A stretch of DNA of 64,000 nt from Pedobacter sandarakinus (GTDB lineage Bacteria; Bacteroidota; Bacteroidia; Sphingobacteriales; Sphingobacteriaceae), in NCBI RefSeq assembly GCF_026240095.1, contig NZ_JAPIVG010000004.1, positions 186,001 through 250,000 of the forward strand, read 5' to 3'. The position numbers were made by a program, and so were the translations under genes. Positions within the stretch are counted from its first letter, which is position 1. The number at the start of each line of letters is the position of its first letter. Positions 26,375 to 34,970 of this stretch are shown here, in pieces. Under the pieces are notes generated by a model that made no database searches, was not told where the DNA came from, and saw only the letters and a program-made list of their open reading frames with translations.

Positions 26375-26884
26375 TTATTTGGAAGGAACAAACTTAAGTG
26401 CATACGAATTCATGCAGTATCGTAAGCCGGTAGGTTTCGGACCATCGTCGAATACGTGGCCCAAATGCAGGCCAGTACTTGCCTCAACCACTTCGTCTCT
26501 AACCATGCCATCAGATGTATCACCAACAATTTTGATGGCACTCGGATCAATAGGTTTAAAAAAACTGGGCCAGCCCGTACCAGATTCAAATTTGGTATCT
26601 GAACTGAATAGTGGCTTACCCGTGGCGGCACTTACATAAATTCCTTTCTTATGATTATTCCAAAAAGGATTTTTGTATGGCGTTTCCGTTCCGCTATTTA
26701 CCATGATCTCATAGGCCTCTGCAGAGAGTATCTTCCTCCAGTCGGCTGATGTTTTAGCCTCGGGATATTTTTTAATATCTCTAGACATGGTCTGTGCTTC
26801 TGTGCTTTTATTCTGTCCACAGGCATTTAATGCCAGTCCCAGAAAAAGGGTGCTTAATAATCTTAAATTTCTCATATCTCCCAT
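26375..26884 (-). CDS. msrB: Peptide methionine-R-sulfoxide reductase MsrB, lipoprotein
   Basis: 169 residues (ATG 26875 is an alternative start). A lipoprotein signal with LNAC (Cys22) precedes the MsrB domain. Motifs are FESGTGWPSFFKPI, GLHLGHVFDDGP and RYCMNS, with catalytic Cys157. The two CxxC pairs that bind zinc in many MsrB proteins are absent (AATGKPLF and ASTGLHLGH in their places), as in the zinc-free subgroup. It reduces the R-form of methionine sulfoxide, complementing MsrA from the same operon. Confidence 0.95.
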   Translation of the reverse strand: MGDMRNLRLLSTLFLGLALNACGQNKSTEAQTMSRDIKKYPEAKTSADWRKILSAEAYEIMVNSGTETPYKNPFWNNHKKGIYVSAATGKPLFSSDTKFESGTGWPSFFKPIDPSAIKIVGDTSDGMVRDEVVEASTGLHLGHVFDDGPKPTGLRYCMNSYALKFVPSK

Positions 26885-27314
26885 TGGTAGTTATAAAACT
26901 TAAATCCTTACAACAGCAAGCGAAAAATATTTAATTAATTGCGCTCACCTACATTAAGTTACGAATAAACTTATGTGGCGGTTCTTCATGAAACTGTAAA
27001 CCTAATACGTAAGAGATCGATAAGTGATTTGTATTTTGGGGAAGATTTATTCCAGGAAGATTTAAGGATAACAGCATCAAGTGCCTGGGATTACGGCGAT
27101 TTTATTCAAAAAACCAATATGAACGTACCTGATTATATGTTTTTGTGAAGCAAATGGCAACCAGGATAATAAGATTAACTAAAGCTTTTCGCGGTGTTTG
27201 AACAATGTTTAAACAAAACTCTAGTTTTTTATTATTTGTGCTAAGATAAAAGCGGCTCTAAAAGTGTTTAAAGCCGCTTTTAAATTTTTTCTTTTCTAAG
27301 TAAGAAAAGAACCG
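26885..27314. other. Intergenic region with a possible gene remnant
   Basis: 430 bases upstream of msrB. The plus strand has a 57-codon open frame (26975 GTG to 27148 TGA) whose later part (ISDLYFGEDLFQEDLRIT, ASSAWDYGDF) looks protein-like, but it has no ATG, promoter or known family. The right part holds the terminator hairpin near the tRNA gene. Confidence 0.35.
27248..27281 (-). terminator. Terminator-like hairpin after tRNA-Leu
   Basis: AAAAGCGGCT (27248-27257) pairs with AGCCGCTTTT (27272-27281), 10 bp, and the loop holds a further TAAA/TTTA stem. On the minus strand the stem runs into TTTTATCTT, about 35 bases after the tRNA end. T-rich sequence on the other side makes it possibly bidirectional. 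Confidence 0.75.
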
Positions 27315-27394
27315 TACCCAGCGCCGGAGTCGAACCGGCACGGTTTCCCACAGGTGTTTGAGACCAGCGCGTCTACCAATTCCGCCAGCTGGGC
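27315..27394 (-). tRNA. tRNA-Leu (anticodon CAA)
   Basis: 80 bases. The acceptor stem GCCCAGC pairs with GCTGGGT (one G-T), with discriminator A. D-arm TGGCGGAATTGGTAGACGC is typical for Leu. The anticodon loop is CTCAAAC, giving CAA, which reads UUG. A variable arm (about CTGTGGGAAACCGT) of class II type follows, then the T-arm GCCGGTTCGACTCCGGC. The anticodon stem has one T-T mismatch. CCA is not encoded. Confidence 0.93.
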
Positions 27395-27474
27395 ATGTGT
27401 TGGACGGGGTTGCAAATGTAGATAACGGTTATCAAAATCACAAAATTATTTTCAAATAAAATGTAATCCTTTCA

Positions 27475-27780
27475 CTATATGCCACTTGCATTTCTAGGGC
27501 GTTCGTCTTTCAACCGCTTATCAACAATAAATGGGGCAAACGGTAAAAGTGAAGCCACAAAGATGGTGAGTGCTTTGGTAAACTTCCATTTCTGCTCTTG
27601 CCAAGCCATAATCAAAGTTGAACCATAGGCAATAAATAATATTCCGTGTACCCACCCGGTATATTTTACCACTTCATTGTAATGCAAAAGGTATTTAATG
27701 GGCATAGCAATAAAGAGCAAAGCGAGGTACGAAATACCCTCTGCTACAGCAACTTTTCGAAATAATGAAAGTGAACTCAT
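27475..27780 (-). CDS. DUF3817 family membrane protein
   Basis: 101 residues from ATG 27780 (MSSLSLFRKVAVAEG); the frame is open further upstream but without conserved sequence. Three hydrophobic helices (EGISYLALLFIAMPIKYLL, GWVHGILFIAYGSTLIMAW, ALTIFVASLLPFAPFIVD) match DUF3817, a small integral membrane domain of unknown function. The charged tail KRLKDERPRN would be cytoplasmic. It lies 99 bases downstream of hscB on the same strand. Confidence 0.82.
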   Translation of the reverse strand: MSSLSLFRKVAVAEGISYLALLFIAMPIKYLLHYNEVVKYTGWVHGILFIAYGSTLIMAWQEQKWKFTKALTIFVASLLPFAPFIVDKRLKDERPRNASGI

Positions 27781-27878
27781 AGATACTATTTTCGTGCGAA
27801 TGTAGTGCTTAGTTACAACCAAACAAAACCGGCCGCGATGTTTTGACAATGTTGTGTTAGGCAAAACCTATCACCATG

Positions 27879-28418
27879 CTACACCTTGGGTAGGCGTTCG
27901 CGAATGCGGGCAATATATTTTTGCCGGTAATACAAATCTTTGATAGACGCAAAAAAAGTTTCAGACTGTTTGGGCTGGGCATCAGATTGTTCCATCAATG
28001 AATTTAATTCTTCTTTCAAGGATTGATCAATCTCATCAACCTCCATAACAATAGCGGTCATTTTGGACGGGTCTGGATCGAATTCTAAATCCATCAGCGC
28101 TTCATTCACCTCCATCATATCCATTAAAAAAGATTGCGGCAGCTGATAGCTTTCATCTGGCTTCACAATATTATTGATCTCCAGAACATATTTCAAGCGC
28201 TTTTGCTTATTGCTTAAAGTCTGGAACGCTTTATTGTTAAGCGTAGATAGTTCCAACACCTCCTGCTGCTTTTCCTCGCTTTCGTTAGCATAAAAATCGG
28301 GGTGAAATTGCTTACTTAACGCATAGAACTTGGTTTTAATAAGCTGCTGATCTGGATTAAATTGCACAGGCAATTCGTAAAAATCAAAGTAATTTGGTTG
28401 TTGTTGTTCTTCGCTCAT
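27879..28418 (-). CDS. hscB: Fe-S cluster co-chaperone HscB
   Basis: 179 residues. An N-terminal J-domain with HPD (39-41) inside KFYALSKQFHPDFY is followed by the C-terminal three-helix HscB oligomerisation domain (residues ~95-179). The J-domain start NYFDFYELPVQFNPD is typical of HscB rather than DnaJ. HscB delivers the IscU scaffold to its Hsp70 partner for cluster transfer. No isc genes are adjacent. Confidence 0.93.
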   Translation of the reverse strand: MSEEQQQPNYFDFYELPVQFNPDQQLIKTKFYALSKQFHPDFYANESEEKQQEVLELSTLNNKAFQTLSNKQKRLKYVLEINNIVKPDESYQLPQSFLMDMMEVNEALMDLEFDPDPSKMTAIVMEVDEIDQSLKEELNSLMEQSDAQPKQSETFFASIKDLYYRQKYIARIRERLPKV

Positions 28419-28435
28419 AAAGAGATTAAATTAAA

Positions 28436-28481
28436 ATGCCGCAGTAGTTTAGGTTACAATTAACCTACACACCTGCGGCAT
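28436..28481 (-). terminator. Terminator between rseP and hscB
   Basis: The outer stem ATGCCGCAG (28436-28444) pairs with CTGCGGCAT (28473-28481). The inner stem TAGGTTA (28450-28456) pairs with TAACCTA (28461-28467). On the minus strand TTTTAATTT follows, just after the rseP stop. Confidence 0.8.
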
Positions 28482-28497
28482 AAAACTATCTAGGACG

Positions 28498-29889
28498 TTA
28501 CTTTCCGAAAGATTTTAAAATATCGTTACCAAAAGCAAATACCATCAAACAAATTAAAATTACAAAACCTACAATTTGTGCCTTTTCAAGCACTTTTTCG
28601 CTCACCGGTTTACGTTGTACCATTTCAATTAATAAGAATACCACATGCCCGCCGTCTAAGCCAGGTATTGGAAGCAAGTTCATAAATGCAAGTGCCATTG
28701 AGATTAGTCCAGTTAGCGTCCAGAATTTAACCCAGTCGAAAGTGCTGCCATATACCTTAGCAATACCAATCGGACTGCTAATATTCCGAGCACTAAGCTT
28801 GCCGGTAACCATTTTCCCGATACCTTTAGCATTATCTACAAAAGTACTCCAAGCCATTCCGGCACCAATTGGTAACGATTCGGCAAAGTTGAAATCTACA
28901 TGCGCAGTTTCAGGCATGTTGCTAAAGTTCTGTGCTACACCAACAGTACCTTCTTTACTCACCTTTACGTTAAAAGTAATTGGTTTACCCTTACGCAATG
29001 CACTAATCGCAATTTGCTTATTTTTATTTTGCGCAACCTCTTCTTTAAACTGATCGAAAAAAGTAATGGGCTTTCCATTTACAGCTAGAATGCTATCTCC
29101 AGGTTTTATTCCCGCGGCATAGGCCGGATATACAGGTTTCTCAAACTTCCTTCCAAAGATTTTGTCTAAGAACGACTGGCGATCTGCTTTCTCATCTGGT
29201 GCCAATACCGTAGATATGCTCCCCATTTTGTACCTCGGGGTAATAAAATTCTCCTTATCGTTTTTAGATATTTTGTTTAAAATGGTATCTGGAACCGTTA
29301 CGTACAACGTTTTATTGTCACGAAGCACAGTAAGCTGGGCGCCGTCGAAAAGCACCTTGCTCGAGATGGCATCCTCAAACTTAATCAGTTTACTGCCGTT
29401 AATTGCCAAAATTCTATCGCCATTTTGCAAGCCTATTTCCTTACCAATATTGCCTACAGAGATTCCATCTGTCAATTTTTCGTTTACCGTATAGGTTTGT
29501 CCGTATTTAAAAGTAAGCATCCAGAAAATAAAGATTCCCACAATTACATTTACGATAATACCACCAAGCATTACAATTAAACGCTGCCAGGCCGGTTTAG
29601 AGCGGAATTCCCAGGGCTGCGCAGGCAAAGCCATCTGTTCAGTATCCATGCTCTCATCAATCATTCCAGCAATTTTTACGTAGCCGCCTAAAGGAAGCCA
29701 GCCCACACCGTATTCTACATCACCCTTTTTAAAACTAAATAGCTTAAAACCCCAGGCATCGAAGAACAAATAGAACTTTTCTACTTTAATACCAAACGCC
29801 CTAGCCGCCAGGAAATGCCCTAATTCGTGGAGTATTACCAATAAAGACAATCCGAGCAACAACTGCCCCGCCATAATCAATCCATTCAT
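28498..29889 (-). CDS. rseP: Site-2 zinc metalloprotease RseP
   Basis: 463 residues. The zinc motif HELGH (21-25) is in the first membrane helix and the third ligand is in NLLPIPGLDGGH near the C-terminus. Two PDZ domains lie between (around GLQNGDRILAINGSKL and GIKPGDSILAVNGKPI). Four membrane helices fit the family. RseP cuts membrane-embedded segments such as anti-sigma factors and signal-peptide remnants. It lies 29 bases downstream of dxr on the same strand, a neighbour pair common in bacteria. Confidence 0.96.
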   Translation of the reverse strand: MNGLIMAGQLLLGLSLLVILHELGHFLAARAFGIKVEKFYLFFDAWGFKLFSFKKGDVEYGVGWLPLGGYVKIAGMIDESMDTEQMALPAQPWEFRSKPAWQRLIVMLGGIIVNVIVGIFIFWMLTFKYGQTYTVNEKLTDGISVGNIGKEIGLQNGDRILAINGSKLIKFEDAISSKVLFDGAQLTVLRDNKTLYVTVPDTILNKISKNDKENFITPRYKMGSISTVLAPDEKADRQSFLDKIFGRKFEKPVYPAYAAGIKPGDSILAVNGKPITFFDQFKEEVAQNKNKQIAISALRKGKPITFNVKVSKEGTVGVAQNFSNMPETAHVDFNFAESLPIGAGMAWSTFVDNAKGIGKMVTGKLSARNISSPIGIAKVYGSTFDWVKFWTLTGLISMALAFMNLLPIPGLDGGHVVFLLIEMVQRKPVSEKVLEKAQIVGFVILICLMVFAFGNDILKSFGK

Positions 29890-29918
29890 ATTCTATTATA
29901 AAATTTTTAGGTTAGATG

Positions 29919-31079
29919 TTAAACTATATTTTTTGTTACTAATTCGCCGGCTAAGATACGGCTATGTTTATCAGTTTCTAAATAATCGGCCAATTGTGGT
30001 TTTTCTATGAAGCTAATTTCCTCCATGCATCGCTCAATAACATCGCTCATTTGCAAGAAACCTATTTTATCATGTAAAAATGCTTCCACCACAATTTCAT
30101 TCGCCGCATTTAAAATACAAGGCATATTACCGCCCTTTCTTAACGATTTAAAGGCTAAACTCAAATTCCTGAATGTGTCTATGTCTGCCTTTTGAAAGCT
30201 AAAATTTGGATAATCTAAGAAATTAAAACGCTTAAAATTGTTTTTTAGCCTATCGGGATAATTTAAAGCATACTGAATCGGAAGTTTCATATCTGGCACC
30301 CCCATTTGCGCTTTCATAGAGCCATCGGTAAACTGCGCAATAGAGTGGATAATAGACTGCGGGTGTACAATGACATCCACCTGATCTACATCCAGGTTAA
30401 AAAGCCACTTCGCCTCTATCACCTCTAAACCCTTGTTCATTAAGGATGCCGAATCTATGGTAATTTTGGCACCCATTACCCAATTAGGGTGCTTCAGGGC
30501 CTGTTCTTTAGTCACCGATGATAGAAACTCTTTTGTCTTTCCTAAAAAGGGACCTCCAGATGCAGTGAGGTAAATTTTCTCAATTTCATTTTGCTCCTCT
30601 CCTACCAAACACTGGAAAATAGCCGAATGCTCCGAATCAACAGGAAGAATTTTCACCTGGTGTTCCGCAGCCAAAGTGGTAATATACTCGCCAGCCACCA
30701 CCAAGGTTTCTTTATTGGCTAGCGCAATGTTCTTGCCTGCTTTAATAGCAGCAATAGTAGGCCTTAAACCCACCGAACCCATTAAAGCCGTTAATACGAT
30801 ATCACTCGCGGGGTAAGCAGCCACCTCGGTTAATGCTTCCTCTCCAGCCAAAACATTAATACTCAAAGATGATAATGCATCCTTAACATACAGATACCTG
30901 GTCTCATCACAAATTACAACCAGCTCAGGTTTAAATTCCTTTGCCTGTTGAATCAGTAATTCAGCATTTCTTAATGCAGATAATACAGAAACCTTAAATA
31001 TGCCAGGGTTATCCCGAACCACTTCGAGCGCCTGCGTACCAATGCTACCTGTTGAACCTAATATGGTTATGTTTTTCAA
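29919..31079 (-). CDS. dxr: 1-deoxy-D-xylulose 5-phosphate reductoisomerase
   Basis: 386 residues, the usual length. The NADPH-binding GSTGSIGTQAL is at the N-terminus. Active-site stretches are ALANKETLVVAG, LPVDSEHSAIFQCL, LTASGGPF and HPNWVMGAKITIDSASLMNKGLEVIEA, and metal ligands Asp and two Glu are in place. It makes 2-C-methylerythritol 4-phosphate, the committed step of the MEP isoprenoid pathway. It is followed by rseP. Upstream lies a decayed reading frame. Confidence 0.97.
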   Translation of the reverse strand: MKNITILGSTGSIGTQALEVVRDNPGIFKVSVLSALRNAELLIQQAKEFKPELVVICDETRYLYVKDALSSLSINVLAGEEALTEVAAYPASDIVLTALMGSVGLRPTIAAIKAGKNIALANKETLVVAGEYITTLAAEHQVKILPVDSEHSAIFQCLVGEEQNEIEKIYLTASGGPFLGKTKEFLSSVTKEQALKHPNWVMGAKITIDSASLMNKGLEVIEAKWLFNLDVDQVDVIVHPQSIIHSIAQFTDGSMKAQMGVPDMKLPIQYALNYPDRLKNNFKRFNFLDYPNFSFQKADIDTFRNLSLAFKSLRKGGNMPCILNAANEIVVEAFLHDKIGFLQMSDVIERCMEEISFIEKPQLADYLETDKHSRILAGELVTKNIV

Positions 31080-31090
31080 TTCTTATTTTT

Positions 31091-31342
31091 TCAATTTTCC
31101 TCAATGGAAATAAATTTCAATACCTGGGTTTCTATATTTAGAAAAGCAATTTGCTGCTCATCGGTTTCGAAAGCCCCGCTGTACGTTTCAATCTTTTTTA
31201 ACTTCCTGTCATACTTTCCCTAAATTGGAAGAAGGTGTACTTCAGCATCACAGCTTATTCAGGGTCGCTACAATAAAAAAGTATTTTCACTCCCATCGGG
31301 TTTATTCAGCAATGTAAGTGATAAATACCCACTCTCCCACAT
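31091..31342 (-). pseudogene. Remnant of an unidentified coding sequence
   Basis: Reading one frame on the minus strand from 31342 to the TGA at 31091-31093 gives 84 codons of protein-like sequence: WESGYLSLTLLNKPDGSENTF, then ISCDAEVHLLPI, then KLKKIETYSGAFETDEQ and LNIETQVLKFISIEEN. It is interrupted by in-frame TAG (31268-31270), TGA (31259-31261) and TAG (31220-31222). The preserved frame across several stops points to a decayed gene end, not chance. I do not recognise the family. It lies just upstream of dxr and leaves no functional start. Confidence 0.6.
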
Positions 31343-31432
31343 CTACTGTCTATTTTTATCTTAAAACTACACTTTGCTAGAACAAAACATCATCAGATCA
31401 TCACGCTATGCCTTCACACAACAATTTGATGA

Positions 31433-32932
31433 TCAGACAATATACCTTTCTAATTCATCCGCCAATTTTCGATCATTACTTAATCTCGGCACTTTATTCT
31501 GTCCACCTAGTTTGCCCACACGCTTCATGTAGTTTACAAAAGCATCTTTCTGTAAAGTGCGAACAATTAACGGCTGCAAAATACTTCCCTCAATGAGGTC
31601 AAAATAATAAATATTTTTCTTTTGCAAAGCTTCATCTACCTTTTTACTAAATGCCATTACATCTTGTGGAGGTTTAGAAAACTCAATAAACCACTCGTGA
31701 TAAGGCAATTCTCCTGCCTTAGGGTTTACCTGTGGGGCAACAGTAAATTCCGTAATCTCAACCTTTTCCTCATTGGCTACCGTTAAAAGCGCATGCTCTA
31801 CTTCCTCTCCTATAACATGCTCGCCGAAGGCAGAAATAAAATGTTTAATACGGCCGGTAACCACAATTTTGTAGGGGTTTTTAGATACAAACTTCACGGT
31901 ATCGCCAATGCTATATCCCCAGAGGCCGGCATTAGTGTTTAAAATTAGAGCGTAATTGGTGTTTAGATCAATTTCGCCTAATGATAATCTTGTCGGCTGA
32001 TCGTTGTAATATTCATCAGCCGGAATGAATTCATAAAAAATACCCGCATTTGCTAACAGTAGTAAGCCCTTATCGCCTTGCTGATCTTGGTAGGCAATAA
32101 AACCTTCGGATGCAGGATAAGTCTCTATTGAATCTATCCGCCTGCCTATACTTTGTTCTATCTTCGCCCGATATGGCTCAAAATTTACGCCGCCATAAAT
32201 GAACAGACTAAAATTCTTAAATAAATCTGCAATCTTTTTACCGCCAGCCTTAGCGCTAAGTTTATCGAAATACATTTGCACCCAGGGAGGAATTCCCGAA
32301 ATAAGCGTCATGTCCTCGCTGATGGTTTCTTCCACTATCGCATCTACTTTCTGTTCCCAATCTTCTATGATATTGGTTTGATAGGAAGGAAGCCTGTTTT
32401 TCTGTAGATAGGCAGGAACGTGGTGGGCCACAATGCCCGACAAGCGACCTACGTTGATACCATTTTTTACGGTAAGTACGGGACTTCCTTGTAGAAAAAT
32501 CATTTTGCCGTTAACAAAATCTGCCTTACCTGTTTCGTTAATATAAGTTAAGATCGCGTTTCGAGCTGCCTTAATGTGCTCAGGCATCGATTCTTTAGTA
32601 AGTGGAATGTATTTTACGCCAGATGTTGTACCAGAAGTTTTGGCAAAGTACAAGGGTTTGCCCGTCCAAAGCACATCAGACTCCCCCGCCACTACCCGAT
32701 CAACGTAAGGCTTTAATCCCTCATAGTCCTGAATAGGAACATGTTTTTTGAAATCAGTATAATCTTTTATATGAGAAAAATCGTGGTCTTTACCGAAAGC
32801 AGTAAGAGCTGCTGTGGCAACCAGTCTTTTTAAGATTTGTTGTTGGGCATTTACTGCGTTATACTTCCATTTATTAATCTGCCAGACCGCAAAAGCTGCA
32901 AATGGTTTACTTAATGCCGATTTTAATCCCAT
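31433..32932 (-). CDS. GH3 family acyl-adenylate-type enzyme
   Basis: 499 residues from ATG 32932; an in-frame TTG at 32941 would add three. It matches the GH3 (auxin-responsive promoter) family, which bacteria also carry. The phosphate-binding loop reads AKTSGTTSGVKYIPLT, with later SEGFIAYQ and TGRIKHFISAFGEHVIGEEVE, equivalent to motifs II and III of the ANL adenylase fold. Plant members conjugate amino acids to jasmonate or auxin. The bacterial substrate is unknown. No secretion signal is seen. Neighbours give no hint of its pathway. Confidence 0.92.
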   Translation of the reverse strand: MGLKSALSKPFAAFAVWQINKWKYNAVNAQQQILKRLVATAALTAFGKDHDFSHIKDYTDFKKHVPIQDYEGLKPYVDRVVAGESDVLWTGKPLYFAKTSGTTSGVKYIPLTKESMPEHIKAARNAILTYINETGKADFVNGKMIFLQGSPVLTVKNGINVGRLSGIVAHHVPAYLQKNRLPSYQTNIIEDWEQKVDAIVEETISEDMTLISGIPPWVQMYFDKLSAKAGGKKIADLFKNFSLFIYGGVNFEPYRAKIEQSIGRRIDSIETYPASEGFIAYQDQQGDKGLLLLANAGIFYEFIPADEYYNDQPTRLSLGEIDLNTNYALILNTNAGLWGYSIGDTVKFVSKNPYKIVVTGRIKHFISAFGEHVIGEEVEHALLTVANEEKVEITEFTVAPQVNPKAGELPYHEWFIEFSKPPQDVMAFSKKVDEALQKKNIYYFDLIEGSILQPLIVRTLQKDAFVNYMKRVGKLGGQNKVPRLSNDRKLADELERYIV

Positions 32933-33046
32933 AATCCACAAACCTTAAACAGGTTTCTCCTTTCTAATATGAATATTTACTTTATAATTGTGTACCAGCA
33001 TAGCCCTAAATGATTTTGGCCATCTCCTGTTTAGGAGTCTTTGGGC

Positions 33047-33874
33047 TTAAACAATATTATGCAAAATATCTGGGTGCTGCTCGCCTTTGTACTCTGATGC
33101 AATTTTACGATAGGCAACCGTTAAAGCCACGCTAGATAACGGAACAATAATAAATGAACTCAAAATGTTAACAATAAACGCAATAAAAGGCCAGTGCAAT
33201 AAATTGAAGAGCAGGTAAATTAGATATCCACCTCCCAATACCAGTAGCAGCAACAGAATTTTTGTAAAGTTGCCTTTTGTAATTGCCAGGCTAAGTTTAA
33301 TCGACTCGAAAGGCGCCGCATTCTTATCAATAATAAAAAAGGGGAAAAAAGAAATTCGTAGCCAGGTGATAAATAATGCCAAAATAGCAACGCCTACTGC
33401 AACTTGTGTAATGATTACTCCAGTCGCTTTGAAGCTTGCTACCCATCCAATTTGCACCAAATAGCGTAAAACAGGATCTAAAATATAAAGCACCGGAAAT
33501 AATATTAAACCAATGAATAATATACAACCGATAAAGTAAAGTGTCGCAATTAAAAATCTGATAATTTGCTGCCTGGTGGGTAAGGTATCTACAATTTTAA
33601 CGTCGTGCTCTTCATCATCCATTAAATGAAAAATATATTTAAAAAGCGATAGATTGATAGTAAAATATAAGAATACAAATACAATAGCCATTACCACACT
33701 TAAAATTTTGCTTACATCTTTAATAAAAAAAGCCATCAGGCTAGATGCGCTAGCGGTAATAAACATTAGAAAGCATAACGTAGCGATAGAAAAGTAATGT
33801 TTTCTGGTGATTCCCCATGCCCTTTGAATCACATCATTAACTGCAAAAGTACTTTCTTTTAGATAGTTGATCAT
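33047..33874 (-). CDS. Polytopic membrane protein of unknown function
   Basis: 275 residues with about six hydrophobic helices (around 28-52, 57-75, 103-128, 150-170, 200-220, 225-250). The N-terminal part FAVNDVIQRAWGITRKHYFS and a FESIKLSLAITKGNF stretch recall bacterial membrane proteins related to the glycerophosphodiester phosphodiesterase membrane domain. It has no catalytic motif I can name. It lies 50 bases downstream of a glycosyltransferase on the same strand. Confidence 0.8.
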   Translation of the reverse strand: MINYLKESTFAVNDVIQRAWGITRKHYFSIATLCFLMFITASASSLMAFFIKDVSKILSVVMAIVFVFLYFTINLSLFKYIFHLMDDEEHDVKIVDTLPTRQQIIRFLIATLYFIGCILFIGLILFPVLYILDPVLRYLVQIGWVASFKATGVIITQVAVGVAILALFITWLRISFFPFFIIDKNAAPFESIKLSLAITKGNFTKILLLLLVLGGGYLIYLLFNLLHWPFIAFIVNILSSFIIVPLSSVALTVAYRKIASEYKGEQHPDILHNIV

Positions 33875-33924
33875 TATTGTTTTTAATTTTCTGGACGTTG
33901 GTTTTCTAGTAGTGTTTCAAACTT

Positions 33925-34908
33925 TTAACTTTTCACTTTCTCCTTCCAACTAAAAACCACCCGCTTAAATAAATCTTGTATAAACCCTAAGCCGTACGCT
34001 GTTAGTTGGATGAATGAAGAAATAATGCTCAAAAATGCAACTTTTACAGCTTTATTTACAGCCCAGGAATGAAAAAATATTAACAAAAAGTAGATTAGCA
34101 ATAAGAAGTTACAAACATATGCAAGCGGTAGATAGAACAAGTTGCACAGTATACTAAAGCACAGAAACATTGTAAAAGCTGACGGAAAAAAATGTACCAA
34201 TTTTAATTCTTTTGGAAAATGTTTGTAAATATTGATTCTGGCTCTTCCAAAGAAGTGCAGCTGTTTATAGAACTGGCTAAAACTTGTTCGGCGCTTATGA
34301 AAAACTTTTGCCTCTGGAATGAGGCCAATTTTAAAACCGTTTTCGTGGATGCGAATGCTATATTCAATATCCTCGCCCAATCTAGTTAAGATGAATCCAC
34401 CAACTTTTTCCCATACCTGTCGGGATAGACCCATGTTAAAACTGCGTGGGTGAAATTGTCCCATATGTTTTTTATTACCACGAATACCACCTGTGGTAAA
34501 AGGTGAAGTCATGGCATAACTTATGGCTTTTTGTACTGGCGTAAAACTCTCATGGGCCGCATCGGGGCCGCCAAAGGCGTCTAGATCGTGTTCGTACAAA
34601 TAATTTTTTACAATTTCCAGGTAATCGGGAGGCACTAGAATATCGGAATCGAAAATAATGAAGTAATCTCCATTAGCTCGCTCAAAGGCATAATTGCGGG
34701 CAAAGCCCTGACCAGCATTTTCCTTTACATAGTATTTGATATCCAGTTTATCGGCGTAAGTGTTTACAATGGCTTCTGCATCGAGCTTAGACCCATCTTC
34801 AATAACCAAAACCTCAAACTGCAAATAAGTTTGCTTGGTTAGGGTGTACAAAAGCTCGTCAATTTCTTGCGGACGATTATAAAGGGGAATAATGATGGAA
34901 AAAAACAT
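33925..34908 (-). CDS. Family 2 glycosyltransferase with membrane helices
   Basis: 327 residues. The GT-A domain begins SIIIPLYNRPQEIDELLYTL, has the DxD-type metal motif FDSDILVPP and the ED acceptor motif in LGEDIEYSIRIHENG. Two or three hydrophobic helices follow (~235-305). It would transfer a sugar from a nucleotide donor at the inner membrane face. It follows a second family-2 enzyme with a 62-base gap, suggesting a shared surface-glycan role, but no polymerase or flippase is near. Confidence 0.92.
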   Translation of the reverse strand: MFFSIIIPLYNRPQEIDELLYTLTKQTYLQFEVLVIEDGSKLDAEAIVNTYADKLDIKYYVKENAGQGFARNYAFERANGDYFIIFDSDILVPPDYLEIVKNYLYEHDLDAFGGPDAAHESFTPVQKAISYAMTSPFTTGGIRGNKKHMGQFHPRSFNMGLSRQVWEKVGGFILTRLGEDIEYSIRIHENGFKIGLIPEAKVFHKRRTSFSQFYKQLHFFGRARINIYKHFPKELKLVHFFPSAFTMFLCFSILCNLFYLPLAYVCNFLLLIYFLLIFFHSWAVNKAVKVAFLSIISSFIQLTAYGLGFIQDLFKRVVFSWKEKVKS

Positions 34909-34970
34909 TGCTAAAGCTTGAGGGTTGAGGACAGAAGCTGGAAGGTTGGCCGGATATACCTTTCAACCTC

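Noticed and set aside
31396-31434. GATCATCA/TGATGATC inverted repeat at the end of the GH3-like gene
   Set aside because: 8-bp stem with a long loop, overlapping the stop codon and without a clear T-run, so too weak to call a terminator.
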